Positions 1 through 8,589 of a stretch of 64,000 nucleotides of DNA are shown here, piece by piece (positions within the stretch are counted from its first letter, which is position 1; each line of letters opens with the position of its first letter). The notes beneath the pieces are model-generated. The model searched no databases and was not told the origin of the DNA. It worked only from the letters and a program-made list of their open reading frames with translations. This stretch comes from Mycobacterium sp. MFM001 (GTDB lineage: Bacteria > Actinomycetota > Actinomycetes > Mycobacteriales > Mycobacteriaceae). Location: assembly GCF_003402475.1 (NCBI RefSeq), contig NZ_BFAB01000001.1, positions 62,001-126,000 of the forward strand, read 5' to 3'. A program made the position numbers and the translations under genes.

Positions 1-2
1 TG

Positions 3-332
3 CCGCTGCGCGAGCGCATCGAGGTCGTCGTCGACACCGCATGGAGCTGTTACGCCAGCCCCACCTCGCTGGCCGCCTTCGAGATCCTGCGGGCCACCCG
101 CTGGAGCTCAAGGCGGCATCTCGTCGAGATGAACGACGCGATCAATCAGTTGGGCCGGCTGATTACCGACGATCCCGCCAATGACGGTGTGGCCGAGGTG
201 ATTTGGGCCGCACTGCGCGGTGTGGTGTTGGCACAGATGATCATGGGCGTGCCAGTCGACTGGCAGCGAGAACGCCGCGCGCTGATCGACATGGTGACGC
301 ACTATCTCCAGCGCTGTGCTCCAATGTCGTGA
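3..332 (+). CDS. TetR-family regulator, C-terminal part only
   Basis: The reading frame is open from the window edge to a stop at 332, so the N-terminal helix-turn-helix lies outside the window. The visible 109 residues are helical (for example LRERIEVVVDTAW, then a segment ending HYLQRCAPMS) and look like the ligand-binding and dimerisation half of a TetR regulator. The stop codon overlaps the start of the next gene (TGATG), so the two are probably translated together. The family assignment rests only on the general look of the C-terminus and is tentative. Confidence 0.5.
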   Translation, partial: PLRERIEVVVDTAWSCYASPTSLAAFEILRATRWSSRRHLVEMNDAINQLGRLITDDPANDGVAEVIWAALRGVVLAQMIMGVPVDWQRERRALIDMVTHYLQRCAPMS

Positions 333-796
333 TGAGCTCCCACGACGACATCGCAGCGATCAAGCAGGTCAAGTACCGGTACCTGCGCGGGCTGGACACG
401 AAGCACTGGGACGACTTCGCCGCGACCCTCACCGAGGACGTCCAAGGCGACTACGGGTCGTCGGTCGGCGAAGAGCTGCATTTCACCAACCGCAACGATC
501 TGGTCGACTACATGCGTTCGGCGTTGGGCCCGAACATCATCACCGAACACCGGGTGACCCACCCCGAGATCACGGTCAACGGCGACGAGGCGTCGGGTAC
601 CTGGTATCTGCAGGATCGTGTCATCGTCGCCGAGTTCGACTTCATGCTGATCGGCGCGGCGTTCTACCGCGACCGCTACCGGCGCACCGCCGACGGCTGG
701 CGGATCTGCGCGACGGGATACGACCGCACTTACGAGGCGACAATGTCGTTGGCGGGCCTCGACTTCAAGGTGAAACCCGGTCGCGCGCTGGCTTAG
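332..796 (+). CDS. SnoaL-like / NTF2-fold protein
   Basis: This 154-residue protein starts at the ATG that overlaps the upstream stop by one base. The opening helix with IKQVKYRYLRGLDTKHWDDF, followed by a TEDV segment, is typical of the SnoaL-like NTF2 fold: a cone-shaped barrel used by small isomerases, dehydratases and ring-hydroxylating enzyme beta-like proteins. The later strands (EITVNGDEASGTWYLQDR and YRDRYRRTADGWRI) complete the fold. No specific substrate can be read from the sequence. Coupling to a TetR gene suggests a small regulated catabolic or detoxification unit. Confidence 0.75.
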   Translation: MSSHDDIAAIKQVKYRYLRGLDTKHWDDFAATLTEDVQGDYGSSVGEELHFTNRNDLVDYMRSALGPNIITEHRVTHPEITVNGDEASGTWYLQDRVIVAEFDFMLIGAAFYRDRYRRTADGWRICATGYDRTYEATMSLAGLDFKVKPGRALA

Positions 797-871
797 ACCA
801 CCGCGAGTGTGAACGACGCGACGCGACACGCCGAAAGCCTGCCGCACAATTCACAGTCGGGGGCGAAGCAC

Positions 872-1528
872 CTACTTCGTGATCGCGATCAGCGCGCCGG
901 GTCGCAACCATCGGATGATCTGCACCAGCGTGTTGTCGTCGATCGCCACGCATCCCGCGGTCGGTCCGCCGTCGGTGGTGTGGAAGAAGAACGCGGCGCC
1001 GTCGCCGGGGACCTTGGCCTTGTTGACGCCCATCACCACCGCGTGTTTGTACTGCGGGATCTCGAGATTCTCGCTGGCGTTCGTGTCGAACGGGCACTGC
1101 GCTTTCTGACAGACCTGCATGGTGTTGAAGGTCGGGCTGTGGTCGTCGCCGTTCCACCAATGGTTCGGGCCGACCTGCGTGTACGGCAGTCCACCACCGG
1201 GATTCGGTGCAGTGCCGAACGCGGAGTCCAGTGAATAGACCCCCATCGGTGTGGCGGGGTAACCGCTCTTGGCCTTGGGCGCCAAACCCGCCGACCCGAC
1301 GTGAGTCGGGATCCCGACACCGATGGGCTGCCAACCGGTGGCGGTGCGCTGGTAGACGTCCATCTTGGCGTTCGAACCGCCTACTCCCACAACGGAAACC
1401 ACTTGGGTGGCGTTGCCGACGGACGGCGCGAACCACGGCGTACCGACCGCAGCGCCCGGGGGTGCGCCGGCCACCATCACGCAGGTTGCGCACAGCGCAG
1501 CGCAAAGCGAGCCCAGTAGTCGGCGCAT
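872..1528 (-). CDS. Secreted L,D-transpeptidase-like (YkuD) protein, Rv0309 type
   Basis: The protein has 218 residues from the ATG at 1528. Residues 1-28 (MRRLLGSLCAALCATCVMVAG) form a signal peptide. Near the C-terminus, His183 and Cys193 sit in HTTDGGPTAGCVA, the catalytic signature of YkuD-fold L,D-transpeptidases, which acylate on the cysteine and cross-link or anchor to peptidoglycan outside the membrane. It is shorter than the classical Ldt enzymes and lacks Ig-like domains; the layout matches what I recall of Rv0309. It faces away from the FHA-ABC gene, leaving about 210 bp of shared promoter space. Confidence 0.8.
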   Translation of the reverse strand: MRRLLGSLCAALCATCVMVAGAPPGAAVGTPWFAPSVGNATQVVSVVGVGGSNAKMDVYQRTATGWQPIGVGIPTHVGSAGLAPKAKSGYPATPMGVYSLDSAFGTAPNPGGGLPYTQVGPNHWWNGDDHSPTFNTMQVCQKAQCPFDTNASENLEIPQYKHAVVMGVNKAKVPGDGAAFFFHTTDGGPTAGCVAIDDNTLVQIIRWLRPGALIAITK

Positions 1529-1736
1529 CGTTTCATCGTCAACGCCGAACAATCTCAGCGTCAAGTAAAGGTTTAGCCTCGATCCGGTCACTGCCCGGCC
1601 GCGACACAGCCGTCGCGTCCCGCCGATCCCAGCTTTCGTCTATATGATCGGCAACCGATGTCCTTGTCCAGCAATGACAAACGTTGACAGCGTCGTCTTC
1701 ACAGCACATTGATCGCGAGGTTTATGAGAGCACGAG

Positions 1737-4181
1737 ATGACGCAGTCTGACGGAGGCAACACGACCCGGCTCGCCGTGGTGAGCGGGCCGAACGAGCTGC
1801 CGCTGACGGTCTGGCTGGGCTCGGCGATGTACACCTTTCCCGCCGAACGCGACGTCATCGTCGGCCGCGATCGTGACTGCGACATCTGTCTGCACGACGG
1901 CAACCCGGCCGACCTGACGCTGATTTCGCGCATTCACGCGATTCTGCGGTTCGACGACGGGCGGTGGGTCGTCGTCGACAAAAGCCAGAACGGGGTGTAC
2001 GTCGACGGCGTACGCGCCCCGCTGATCCGTATCCGCGACGGTCAGCACATCACACTCGGCAGCCCGCATGGACCGCGGCTGACATTCCGCGTCGCCACGT
2101 CCACCGCGCCGCCCGAACCCCGCAACCCCCGCACGCTACGCAGCCTGCCCACGCCGACACGGCCTCCACTACGACGCACCGGACCCCAAACCCGGACCAG
2201 CGAACCGGTTTTCAGGGAGCGCACCACGCGGCTGCGGCGAGCGCCGCGAACGGAATCCGCACCGGCGGGTTCGGCGACCATCGGCCGCGCGAAGACGAAC
2301 AACATCGTGGTCAACGACGCGTTGGCATCCCGGGTGCACGCGGTGCTGGTGTCCACCCCGGCCGGCCTCGAGATCCGCGACAACCACAGCAGCAACGGCA
2401 CATTCGTCAACGGCACGCCGATCACCTGCACGCTGCTGCGCGACGGCGACGTTGTCACCGTCGGCAACACCGACCTGGTGTCGACGGGTCACACCCTGGT
2501 GCCGAGAACCGCGCAGGCGCGCAGCAGCGGACTCACCACCCAGGGCCTGGCGCTGACCATTGACGGTCACCAGTTGTTGACCGACGTGTCGTTCACCGCG
2601 CGGCCCGGGACCCTGACCGCGGTGATCGGGCCATCGGGCGCGGGCAAATCCACCCTGGTCAAGCTGATCGGCGGTACGACCCAGCCCACCGCCGGCGTGG
2701 TCACATTCGACGGGCACGACGTGCATGCCGAGTACGCGTCGATGCGTTCCCGTATCGGAATGGTCCCCCAAGACGACGTGGTGCACCGCCAGCTCACCGT
2801 CGAACAGGCACTGGGATATGCCGCCGAACTGCGGCTGCCACCGGACACCTCGGCCGAAGACCGCCGTCAGGTGGTCAAACGAGTCCTCGACGAGTTGGAC
2901 CTGACCCCGCACCGAAAGACCCGTGTTGACAAGCTTTCCGGCGGCCAGCGCAAGCGCGCGTCGGTGGCGATGGAACTGCTGACCGGCCCGTCGCTGCTCA
3001 TTCTCGACGAGCCGACCTCGGGGCTGGACCCGGCGCTCGACCGGCAGGTGATGACGATGCTGCGCCGCCTCGCCGACGCCGGCCGAGTGGTGATCGTGGT
3101 CACCCACTCACTCACCTACGTCAACATGTGCGACCAGATCCTGCTGCTGGCGCCCGGCGGCAAGACCGCGTTCGCCGACCCGCCCGCCGAAATCGGGCCG
3201 GCGATGGGCAGCACCGACTGGGCCGACATCTTCGCCCGGGTCAGCACCGACCCCGACGGCGTCCACCAGGCCTTCCTGGCACGGCATCCCGCCGCCCCGC
3301 GGCGACCGCCGACACCCGGCGCGGCGCCGCTGGGGACTGCGCCACGCACTCGTCGGCGGCGACAGGTTTTCACGCTGGCGCGCCGGCAGACCCGGCTCAT
3401 CGCCGCCGATCGCGGCTACTTCGCGTTCCTGGCGTTGCTGCCGTTCGTGTTGGGCACATTGTCGCTGGCGGTGCCCGGCAGCACCGGGTTCGGCCATGCG
3501 CCACCGGATTCGGACGAACCCAACTCGATCCTGATCCTGCTCAATATCGCCGCGGTGTTCATGGGGACCGCGCTGACCATTCGCGACCTGGTCGGCGAGC
3601 GGCTGATCTTTCAGCGCGAACGGGCAGTGGGCCTTTCGGCGACGGCGTATCTGGCCGCCAAGGTCGTCGTGTTCAGCGTCGCGGCGGTGGTGCAGACCGC
3701 GATCGTCACCGCGATCATGGCCGTCGGCAAAGGCATGCCGACCCGTGGCGCGGTGGTGTTGGGCCATGGCCCGGTGCACGCGGTCACCGAGTTGTACGTG
3801 ACGCTGGCGCTGATGGCGATCGTCTCGGCGATGGTGGGCCTGGCGTTGTCGTCGCTGGCGCGCTCCACCGAGCAAGTGCTGCCGATGCTGGTGGTGGCGA
3901 TCATGGTGTCGATGGTGATGGCCGGCGGGTTGATTCCGGTGACCGGCCGCATGGGCCTGGACCAGGCGTCGTGGCTGCTGCCGGCGCGGTGGGGTTTCGC
4001 CGCCTCGGCGTCGACGGTCGATCTCCACACCATCGAGCCGCTGGTGCCTGCCGACCGATTCTGGACGCATTCGCCCCACTACTGGGCGCTCGACGTCGGA
4101 ATGCTGGCGCTGCTCGGAATCGTTGCCACCTTGTTCGTGCGGTTCCGGCTGCGGCTGCGTGTGCACAGCGCCAAAAGCTGA
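1737..4181 (+). CDS. FHA-FHA-ABC exporter, Rv1747-like
   Basis: The protein has 814 residues. Two forkhead-associated domains come first (about 35-105 with GRDRDCDI and SRIHA, and about 175-250 with GRAKTNN and SRVHA). They are joined by a proline/threonine/arginine-rich linker. An ABC nucleotide-binding domain follows (Walker A GPSGAGKS near 297, signature LSGGQRKR near 400, Walker B LLILDEPTSG near 420). An ABC2 membrane domain of about six helices starts near residue 560. Its close relative Rv1747 exports cell-envelope lipids and is controlled by the kinase PknF through phosphothreonines bound by the FHA domains. No kinase gene is adjacent here, so this is probably a paralogue with its own input. 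Confidence 0.9.
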   Translation: MTQSDGGNTTRLAVVSGPNELPLTVWLGSAMYTFPAERDVIVGRDRDCDICLHDGNPADLTLISRIHAILRFDDGRWVVVDKSQNGVYVDGVRAPLIRIRDGQHITLGSPHGPRLTFRVATSTAPPEPRNPRTLRSLPTPTRPPLRRTGPQTRTSEPVFRERTTRLRRAPRTESAPAGSATIGRAKTNNIVVNDALASRVHAVLVSTPAGLEIRDNHSSNGTFVNGTPITCTLLRDGDVVTVGNTDLVSTGHTLVPRTAQARSSGLTTQGLALTIDGHQLLTDVSFTARPGTLTAVIGPSGAGKSTLVKLIGGTTQPTAGVVTFDGHDVHAEYASMRSRIGMVPQDDVVHRQLTVEQALGYAAELRLPPDTSAEDRRQVVKRVLDELDLTPHRKTRVDKLSGGQRKRASVAMELLTGPSLLILDEPTSGLDPALDRQVMTMLRRLADAGRVVIVVTHSLTYVNMCDQILLLAPGGKTAFADPPAEIGPAMGSTDWADIFARVSTDPDGVHQAFLARHPAAPRRPPTPGAAPLGTAPRTRRRRQVFTLARRQTRLIAADRGYFAFLALLPFVLGTLSLAVPGSTGFGHAPPDSDEPNSILILLNIAAVFMGTALTIRDLVGERLIFQRERAVGLSATAYLAAKVVVFSVAAVVQTAIVTAIMAVGKGMPTRGAVVLGHGPVHAVTELYVTLALMAIVSAMVGLALSSLARSTEQVLPMLVVAIMVSMVMAGGLIPVTGRMGLDQASWLLPARWGFAASASTVDLHTIEPLVPADRFWTHSPHYWALDVGMLALLGIVATLFVRFRLRLRVHSAKS

Positions 4182-4216
4182 ATACCGGTTTCGCGCAGCG
4201 GCGATACCATCGGCCA

Positions 4217-4831
4217 ATGTCGGACTTGCCGCCCGGCCGGTATTCGCAGATCCTGGTCGGTCACGTGTGGCCGTCGGGGTCGAACATGGCGCTTCTGGTC
4301 GATGCGTCGGCCGACTGCGGCAACGTCGCAGCCGCCTACCATGAACTGCGAGAAAGGCTGTGCCAGGCGTGGTTTGGGCTCCTGGCCGACCAGGCTGGCG
4401 TCACCGCCGACGACGTCCACGACGCGTTCCGGCGCGGCGAGGACCATGCCCGCAGTGTTGCCGAGAAAAACGACATCAAAAGGGCAGCCTTCGATTCCGC
4501 GCACAACGCGGTCCGTGAACTCCGCGCGGAGCTCAGCAATATCGCCGAGGACGGCGACAGTCGGATCCGGCACATCGAGGGCGGTAAGGATTCTGGCGCC
4601 GCCAAGCTCGACGGTCTCGTCGGCGTGGTGCTGGACTGCCAGAGCCGGGCCAGCGCCAAAGCCGCGATGTACAGCCAGGACATCCTCGACGCAGTCCAAA
4701 AGGTGCTCGACGCCGAGGGCATCGACCAATCTGCTCGCCAGTTCGCCGCGGCGCATGGGATCGAGACCATATTCACGCGGCCGGCGGTGAGCCGCGATCA
4801 GCTGACCGCGCTGTTGCGCGAGCCGACATGA
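4217..4831 (+). CDS. Helical protein of unknown function, partner of next gene
   Basis: I do not recognise this 204-residue protein. It starts at the ATG at 4217 and ends in a 4-bp ATGA overlap with the next gene, which implies translational coupling. There is no signal peptide and no membrane helix. Most of the length is predicted to be helical and charged (for example RRGEDHARSVAEKND and HNAVRELRAELSNIAEDGD), with a hydrophobic N-terminal stretch around VWPSGSNMALLVD. The composition and the pairing with an alanine/proline-rich protein recall type VII secretion-associated proteins of mycobacteria, but no WXG motif is present, so this is inference only. Confidence 0.75.
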   Translation: MSDLPPGRYSQILVGHVWPSGSNMALLVDASADCGNVAAAYHELRERLCQAWFGLLADQAGVTADDVHDAFRRGEDHARSVAEKNDIKRAAFDSAHNAVRELRAELSNIAEDGDSRIRHIEGGKDSGAAKLDGLVGVVLDCQSRASAKAAMYSQDILDAVQKVLDAEGIDQSARQFAAAHGIETIFTRPAVSRDQLTALLREPT

Positions 4832-5649
4832 CCCCTGAGCTGCGCGCCTCACCCACGGGTTACGCCGCTGCCGCCGCGGCGAATACACCCCCGCCACCGA
4901 TCCCCCCGACCGGCATCCCCGACCCCGGCTCGATCGTCGACAACCTGCTGGCAACGCTGGGCACGGCGGCCAACCTCGGTGTCCCGTCCGATTTCGCCGA
5001 CGCGCAGGCCGGCCAGGAGGAGCGCGACCTCAAAGCCACCGACGCTGCGGCCAAATTCCCTGCCAATGAACAGGATTCCGCGTCGCAGCTGGCCGCGTTA
5101 CCGCAGCTGGCGTCCGGCCTCGCGGGCGCAGTCGCCGGGGCGCTCGGCGGCGTGTTGCAGCCGCTGAGCCAGGCCCCGCAGCAGGCCGCCCAGCAGGCCA
5201 TGCAGATGGGCATGAGCGGCCTGCAGGGCAACGCCGCCATGGACAGCGATATCGCACCCGAGGAAGTGTTCGACGGTCTGAACGAATTACCCAGCGGCGG
5301 TGGCGGTTTGGACAGTAGCGGATTCGGCGCCACCGTGCCGACGGCGGTGCTCGGCCCGCCGCCGGCCCCGTCGGCCGGGACGTTCCCGGCGTCGTCGCCG
5401 ACTGTGCCCGTCGCGCCGGTCCCGTCGGAACCGTCGGCTCCGAGAAGCGGCACGGGCGCCGTACCGATGATGCCTCCGGCCGCCATGCCCGGTGCGCGCG
5501 GCGCGCCCAACGACCTGAAGCCCGATACCAAGCGCGTCGTCGTTCCCACAGTGCGCAACGGCGCTCCGGTGCAAGGACGCATCACCACGCCGCTGCCCGA
5601 AGTGACCAAGCGAGTGGCGGGCAAGCCGATCACGGGCGACGAGCGCTAG
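4828..5649 (+). CDS. Ala/Pro/Gln-rich protein, possible type VII-associated protein
   Basis: The 273-residue protein is low in complexity. It has an alanine run and PPPPIPP near residues 12-28, a helical alanine/glutamine segment (about 85-135, with LSQAPQQAAQQAMQMGMSG), a Pro/Ser/Ala linker (about 165-225), and a basic C-terminal tail containing TKRVVVPTVRNGAPVQGRI. There is no signal peptide or clear membrane segment. This style of long helices followed by a proline-rich tail is common among mycobacterial ESX substrates and their partners. It overlaps the preceding gene by 4 bp and follows the FHA-ABC exporter. The function is unknown. Confidence 0.75.
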   Translation: MTPELRASPTGYAAAAAANTPPPPIPPTGIPDPGSIVDNLLATLGTAANLGVPSDFADAQAGQEERDLKATDAAAKFPANEQDSASQLAALPQLASGLAGAVAGALGGVLQPLSQAPQQAAQQAMQMGMSGLQGNAAMDSDIAPEEVFDGLNELPSGGGGLDSSGFGATVPTAVLGPPPAPSAGTFPASSPTVPVAPVPSEPSAPRSGTGAVPMMPPAAMPGARGAPNDLKPDTKRVVVPTVRNGAPVQGRITTPLPEVTKRVAGKPITGDER

Positions 5650-5676
5650 CCCCGGCGGCGTGGTCATACTGGGCGC

Positions 5677-6159
5677 ATGGCGGTCTTTGTCCGAAGGCTG
5701 TTCGGTATCGGCAAGCTGCCCGCCGACGTGCGCGCAGAGATCGAAGCCGAAGGAGTGATCTTCCTCGCTGACTACGTCGCGGTGACCCGGCGGTTCAGCG
5801 GCACCATCCCTGGGCTGCGCTCGTCGCACAGTGTCGCAAGCTACGTCGGGTCCGTGGCGTTCACCGCGGAGCGCGTCCTGGCAACACTGTCGTCGCTGCC
5901 GAAGCTGGCCGGCCCCACCGTCGACGTGCGCTGGGACGCGCCGCAGACCGGGCCGGCGACCGCGCGGATCGCCTCCACGGGCCTAGAGGTCGAACTCGAC
6001 GTCGGGCAGGTCGACCCGGCGTTCGACGGGCATCTGTCGCTGCACTACAAGACCGCCATTCCCGGAGATGTGCTCGCCGGTTTGCCGCGCCGGTCGCTGA
6101 CGTTCGACGTGCCGCCGGAATACGTGTTCCGCGCGGTCGGCGTCACGTACCGGCCGTAG
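5677..6159 (+). CDS. Conserved actinobacterial hypothetical protein
   Basis: The 160-residue protein starts at the ATG at 5677, 27 bp after the previous stop, and may belong to the same transcript. It has no signal peptide. The sequence is largely beta-strand (FLADYVAVTRRFSGTIPG, VDVRWDAPQTGPATARIAS, LTFDVPPEYVFRAVGVTY) and looks like a compact beta-barrel or sandwich. I do not recognise a catalytic motif. Its 3' end overlaps the 3' end of the next gene, on the opposite strand, by 17 bp. Confidence 0.7.
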   Translation: MAVFVRRLFGIGKLPADVRAEIEAEGVIFLADYVAVTRRFSGTIPGLRSSHSVASYVGSVAFTAERVLATLSSLPKLAGPTVDVRWDAPQTGPATARIASTGLEVELDVGQVDPAFDGHLSLHYKTAIPGDVLAGLPRRSLTFDVPPEYVFRAVGVTYRP

Positions 6160-6448
6160 CCGACAGGTCCGGCCACGGCGGGCGGCGCAGCACGGCCAGG
6201 CAGCCGATCACCGCGGCGAGCAGGCCGGTGATCACGCCGATCAGCCCGATTAGGTTGGCGTCGACGGCCGCCACCCAGGAAGCCCTGTCCCCGCGGACGA
6301 CGAACACCCCCAGCGGGGTGGCGGTGGAACCGCGGACCTTGGCTACCGGGATGACGGTGGCGCCGTCGGCGGTGCTGTACGGCTCGCCGTACACACGCCT
6401 GCCGGCGCCGTTGGTTGGTAATTGATCGAGCGACTCAGGAAACTTCAT
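6143..6448 (-). CDS. GerW/YtfJ-like small membrane protein
   Basis: The protein has 101 residues if started at the ATG at 6448, which is preceded by a strong GGAGAGGAG ribosome site; a longer upstream reading has no such site. Residues 15-55 (VYGEPYSTADGATVIPVAKV, then PLGVFVVRGD) match the core pattern of the GerW/YtfJ family, known from sporulation proteins of Bacillus but also found in non-sporulating actinobacteria. A single membrane helix (about 67-88, LIGLIGVITGLLAAVIGCLAV) anchors it near the C-terminus. The glycine-rich middle of canonical GerW is missing. The function in mycobacteria is unknown. Confidence 0.65.
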   Translation of the reverse strand: MKFPESLDQLPTNGAGRRVYGEPYSTADGATVIPVAKVRGSTATPLGVFVVRGDRASWVAAVDANLIGLIGVITGLLAAVIGCLAVLRRPPWPDLSATAGT

Positions 6449-6548
6449 CGTGGGACTCCTCTCCCGACGCCCAGCAGACACAGAATCGCACTGTTGAGCC
6501 GCCGATCGTGCGAGTCTGCGTCTTCTCACCGGTCGGCGGGTTTCTACG

Positions 6549-7223
6549 ATGGCCCCTGTGAATGATCACGCGTTCAGCCCGCTCGAGCGGCAGACCGTCT
6601 ATCGCGTGATCTGCGAGCGGCGCGACATGCGCCGCTTCGTGCCGGACAGCGCCGTCCCCGAGGATGTGCTGGCGCGCCTACTGCAGGCCGCGCACGCCGC
6701 GCCCAGTGTCGGGCTGATGCAGCCGTGGCGGTTCATCCGCATTACCGACGACTCACTGCGACGACGCATCCACGCCCTGGTCGACGAGGAGCGGCTGCTC
6801 ACCGCTCACGCGCTGGGCCGGCGCGAACAGGAATTTCTGGCGCTGAAGGTCGAGGGCATCCTTGACTGCGCCGAACTGCTGGTGGTGGCTTTGTGCGACG
6901 GCCGAGACGCCCACGTCTTCGGGCGGCGAACCCTGCCGCAGATGGATCTGGCGTCGGTGTCGTGTGCAATCCAAAACCTTTGGCTGGCAGCGCGATCCGA
7001 AGGGTTGGGGATGGGCTGGGTGTCGCTGTTCGACCCGCAGCGGCTGGCGGGGCTGCTGGGCATGCCTGCTGACGCCGAGCCGGTGGCCATACTGTGTCTG
7101 GGCCCGGTACCCGATTTTCCGGACCGGCCGGCGCTTGAATTGGACGGCTGGGCGTTTGCCCGGCCGCTGGCCGAGTTCGTGTCCGAGAACAGCTGGGGAG
7201 GTGACGGCGATCAGCGACAGTGA
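6549..7223 (+). CDS. bluB: BluB-type nitroreductase-fold flavoprotein
   Basis: BluB consumes FMN and oxygen to make 5,6-dimethylbenzimidazole, the lower ligand of vitamin B12. The 224-residue protein shows the nitroreductase-fold features of this family: ERRDMRRFVPDSAVPEDVL at the N-terminus, HAAPSVGLMQPWRF for flavin binding, and the LWLAARSEGLGMGWVSLF segment conserved in BluB. The length is typical. A GTG at 6558 is an alternative start. The gene overlaps the following sulfatase start by 23 bp. No other cobalamin gene is in the window, so the pathway role is inferred from the family; M. tuberculosis Rv0306 is the apparent counterpart. Confidence 0.8.
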   Translation: MAPVNDHAFSPLERQTVYRVICERRDMRRFVPDSAVPEDVLARLLQAAHAAPSVGLMQPWRFIRITDDSLRRRIHALVDEERLLTAHALGRREQEFLALKVEGILDCAELLVVALCDGRDAHVFGRRTLPQMDLASVSCAIQNLWLAARSEGLGMGWVSLFDPQRLAGLLGMPADAEPVAILCLGPVPDFPDRPALELDGWAFARPLAEFVSENSWGGDGDQRQ

Positions 7224-8589
7224 CGAAACAGCCGACAACGTATTGGTCGTGCATTGGCACGACCTTGGTCGTTATCTGGGCGTCTACGGCCACACCGATG
7301 TCTCGAGTCCCCGGCTGGACCGGCTGGCCGACGAGGGCATCCTGTTCACCCGGGCGCATGCCACCGCTCCGCTGTGTTCGCCGTCGCGCGGATCGCTGTT
7401 CACCGGCCGCTACCCGCAGAGCAACGGGCTGGTCGGCCTGGCCCATCACGGCTGGGAGTACCGCTCCGGGGTGCGTACCCTGCCGGACATTCTTTCCGAA
7501 GCCGGTTGGCACTCAGTGCTTTTCGGCATGCAGCATGAGACGTCGTATCCGTCTCGGCTGGGTTTCGACGAATTCGACGTGTCGAACTCCTACTGCGAGT
7601 ACGTGGTGGAGCGGACCGAGCAGTGGCTGCGTGAGCGTGACCGGAGCCGGCCGTTTTTCTTGACGGCCGGCTTCTTCGAAACTCACCGGCCCTATCCGCG
7701 GGACCGCTACGAACCGGCCGACGCAACCGCCGTCGCGCTCCCCGACTATCTGCCCGACACCGGCGAAGTCCGCCAGGACATGGCCGACTTCTACGGCTCG
7801 ATCAAAACCGCCGACGCCGCGGTCGGCCGGATCCTGGACACGTTGGCCGCCACCGGTCTCGACGCCAACACCTGGGTGGTGTTCTTCACCGACCACGGCC
7901 CGGCGTTTCCTCGCGCGAAGTCCACGTTGTACGACGCCGGCACCGGCATCGCCATGATCATACGACCGCCAACCCGAATGGGTTTGGCGCCAAGGGTTTA
8001 CGACGAGATGTTTTCCGGCGTTGACCTGGTGCCCACACTGCTGGGTCTGCTCGGCCTCGACGAGCCCGACGACATCGAAGGCATCTCCCACGCCAAGGCG
8101 CTGCTGACGCCGGACGACACCACCCCGGTCCGCGAACACGTCTACACCGGCAAGACCTATCACGACTCGTTCGACCCGATACGGGCCATTCGCACAAAGG
8201 AATACAGCTACATCGAGAACTACGCTCACCGGCCTCTGCTGGAGCTGCCGTGGGACATCGAGGAAAGCCCGTCCGGGCACGCCGTCGCACCATTGGTCAC
8301 CGCCCCGCGACCCGGACGCGAACTCTACGACCTACGCAAGGATCCGTCCGAGACCAACAATCTGCTGGGCAGCGACGACACCGGTCACGCCGATGCGATC
8401 GCCGCGGATCTGGCTGTGCTGCTGCATGAGTGGCGTCAGCAGACCGGCGACGTCATCCCGTCGGACTTCGCGGGTAGCCGAATCGCGGCCCGCTACACCG
8501 AAACCTATCTGCGGATCCATGCCAAGGTGCCGACCAGCCGGTCGGCGATCGCCGCCGACCGCGGCATCGAAGACGAGGTGAAGAAGTGA
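7201..8589 (+). CDS. Type I sulfatase (formylglycine-dependent)
   Basis: The protein has 462 residues from the GTG at 7201. The sulfatase signature [12 protein letters not shown] begins at Cys59, the residue normally converted to formylglycine by a maturase. The metal-binding parts are also visible: [11 protein letters not shown] near the N-terminus and [15 protein letters not shown] in the middle. No signal peptide is present, so it probably acts in the cytoplasm on sulfate esters. It is followed, with an overlapping stop and start, by a trehalose-type sulfotransferase, so the two genes put sulfate on and take it off. It matches Rv0296c as I recall it. The N-terminal start is not certain. 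Confidence 0.9.
   Translation: MTAISDSDETADNVLVVHWHDLGRYLGVYGHTDVSSPRLDRLADEGILFTRAHATAPLCSPSRGSLFTGRYPQSNGLVGLAHHGWEYRSGVRTLPDILSEAGWHSVLFGMQHETSYPSRLGFDEFDVSNSYCEYVVERTEQWLRERDRSRPFFLTAGFFETHRPYPRDRYEPADATAVALPDYLPDTGEVRQDMADFYGSIKTADAAVGRILDTLAATGLDANTWVVFFTDHGPAFPRAKSTLYDAGTGIAMIIRPPTRMGLAPRVYDEMFSGVDLVPTLLGLLGLDEPDDIEGISHAKALLTPDDTTPVREHVYTGKTYHDSFDPIRAIRTKEYSYIENYAHRPLLELPWDIEESPSGHAVAPLVTAPRPGRELYDLRKDPSETNNLLGSDDTGHADAIAADLAVLLHEWRQQTGDVIPSDFAGSRIAARYTETYLRIHAKVPTSRSAIAADRGIEDEVKK

Noticed and set aside
3108..4217. Open frame opposite the FHA-ABC membrane domain
   Set aside because: His/Arg/Gln-rich shadow of the exporter gene with no motif of its own.
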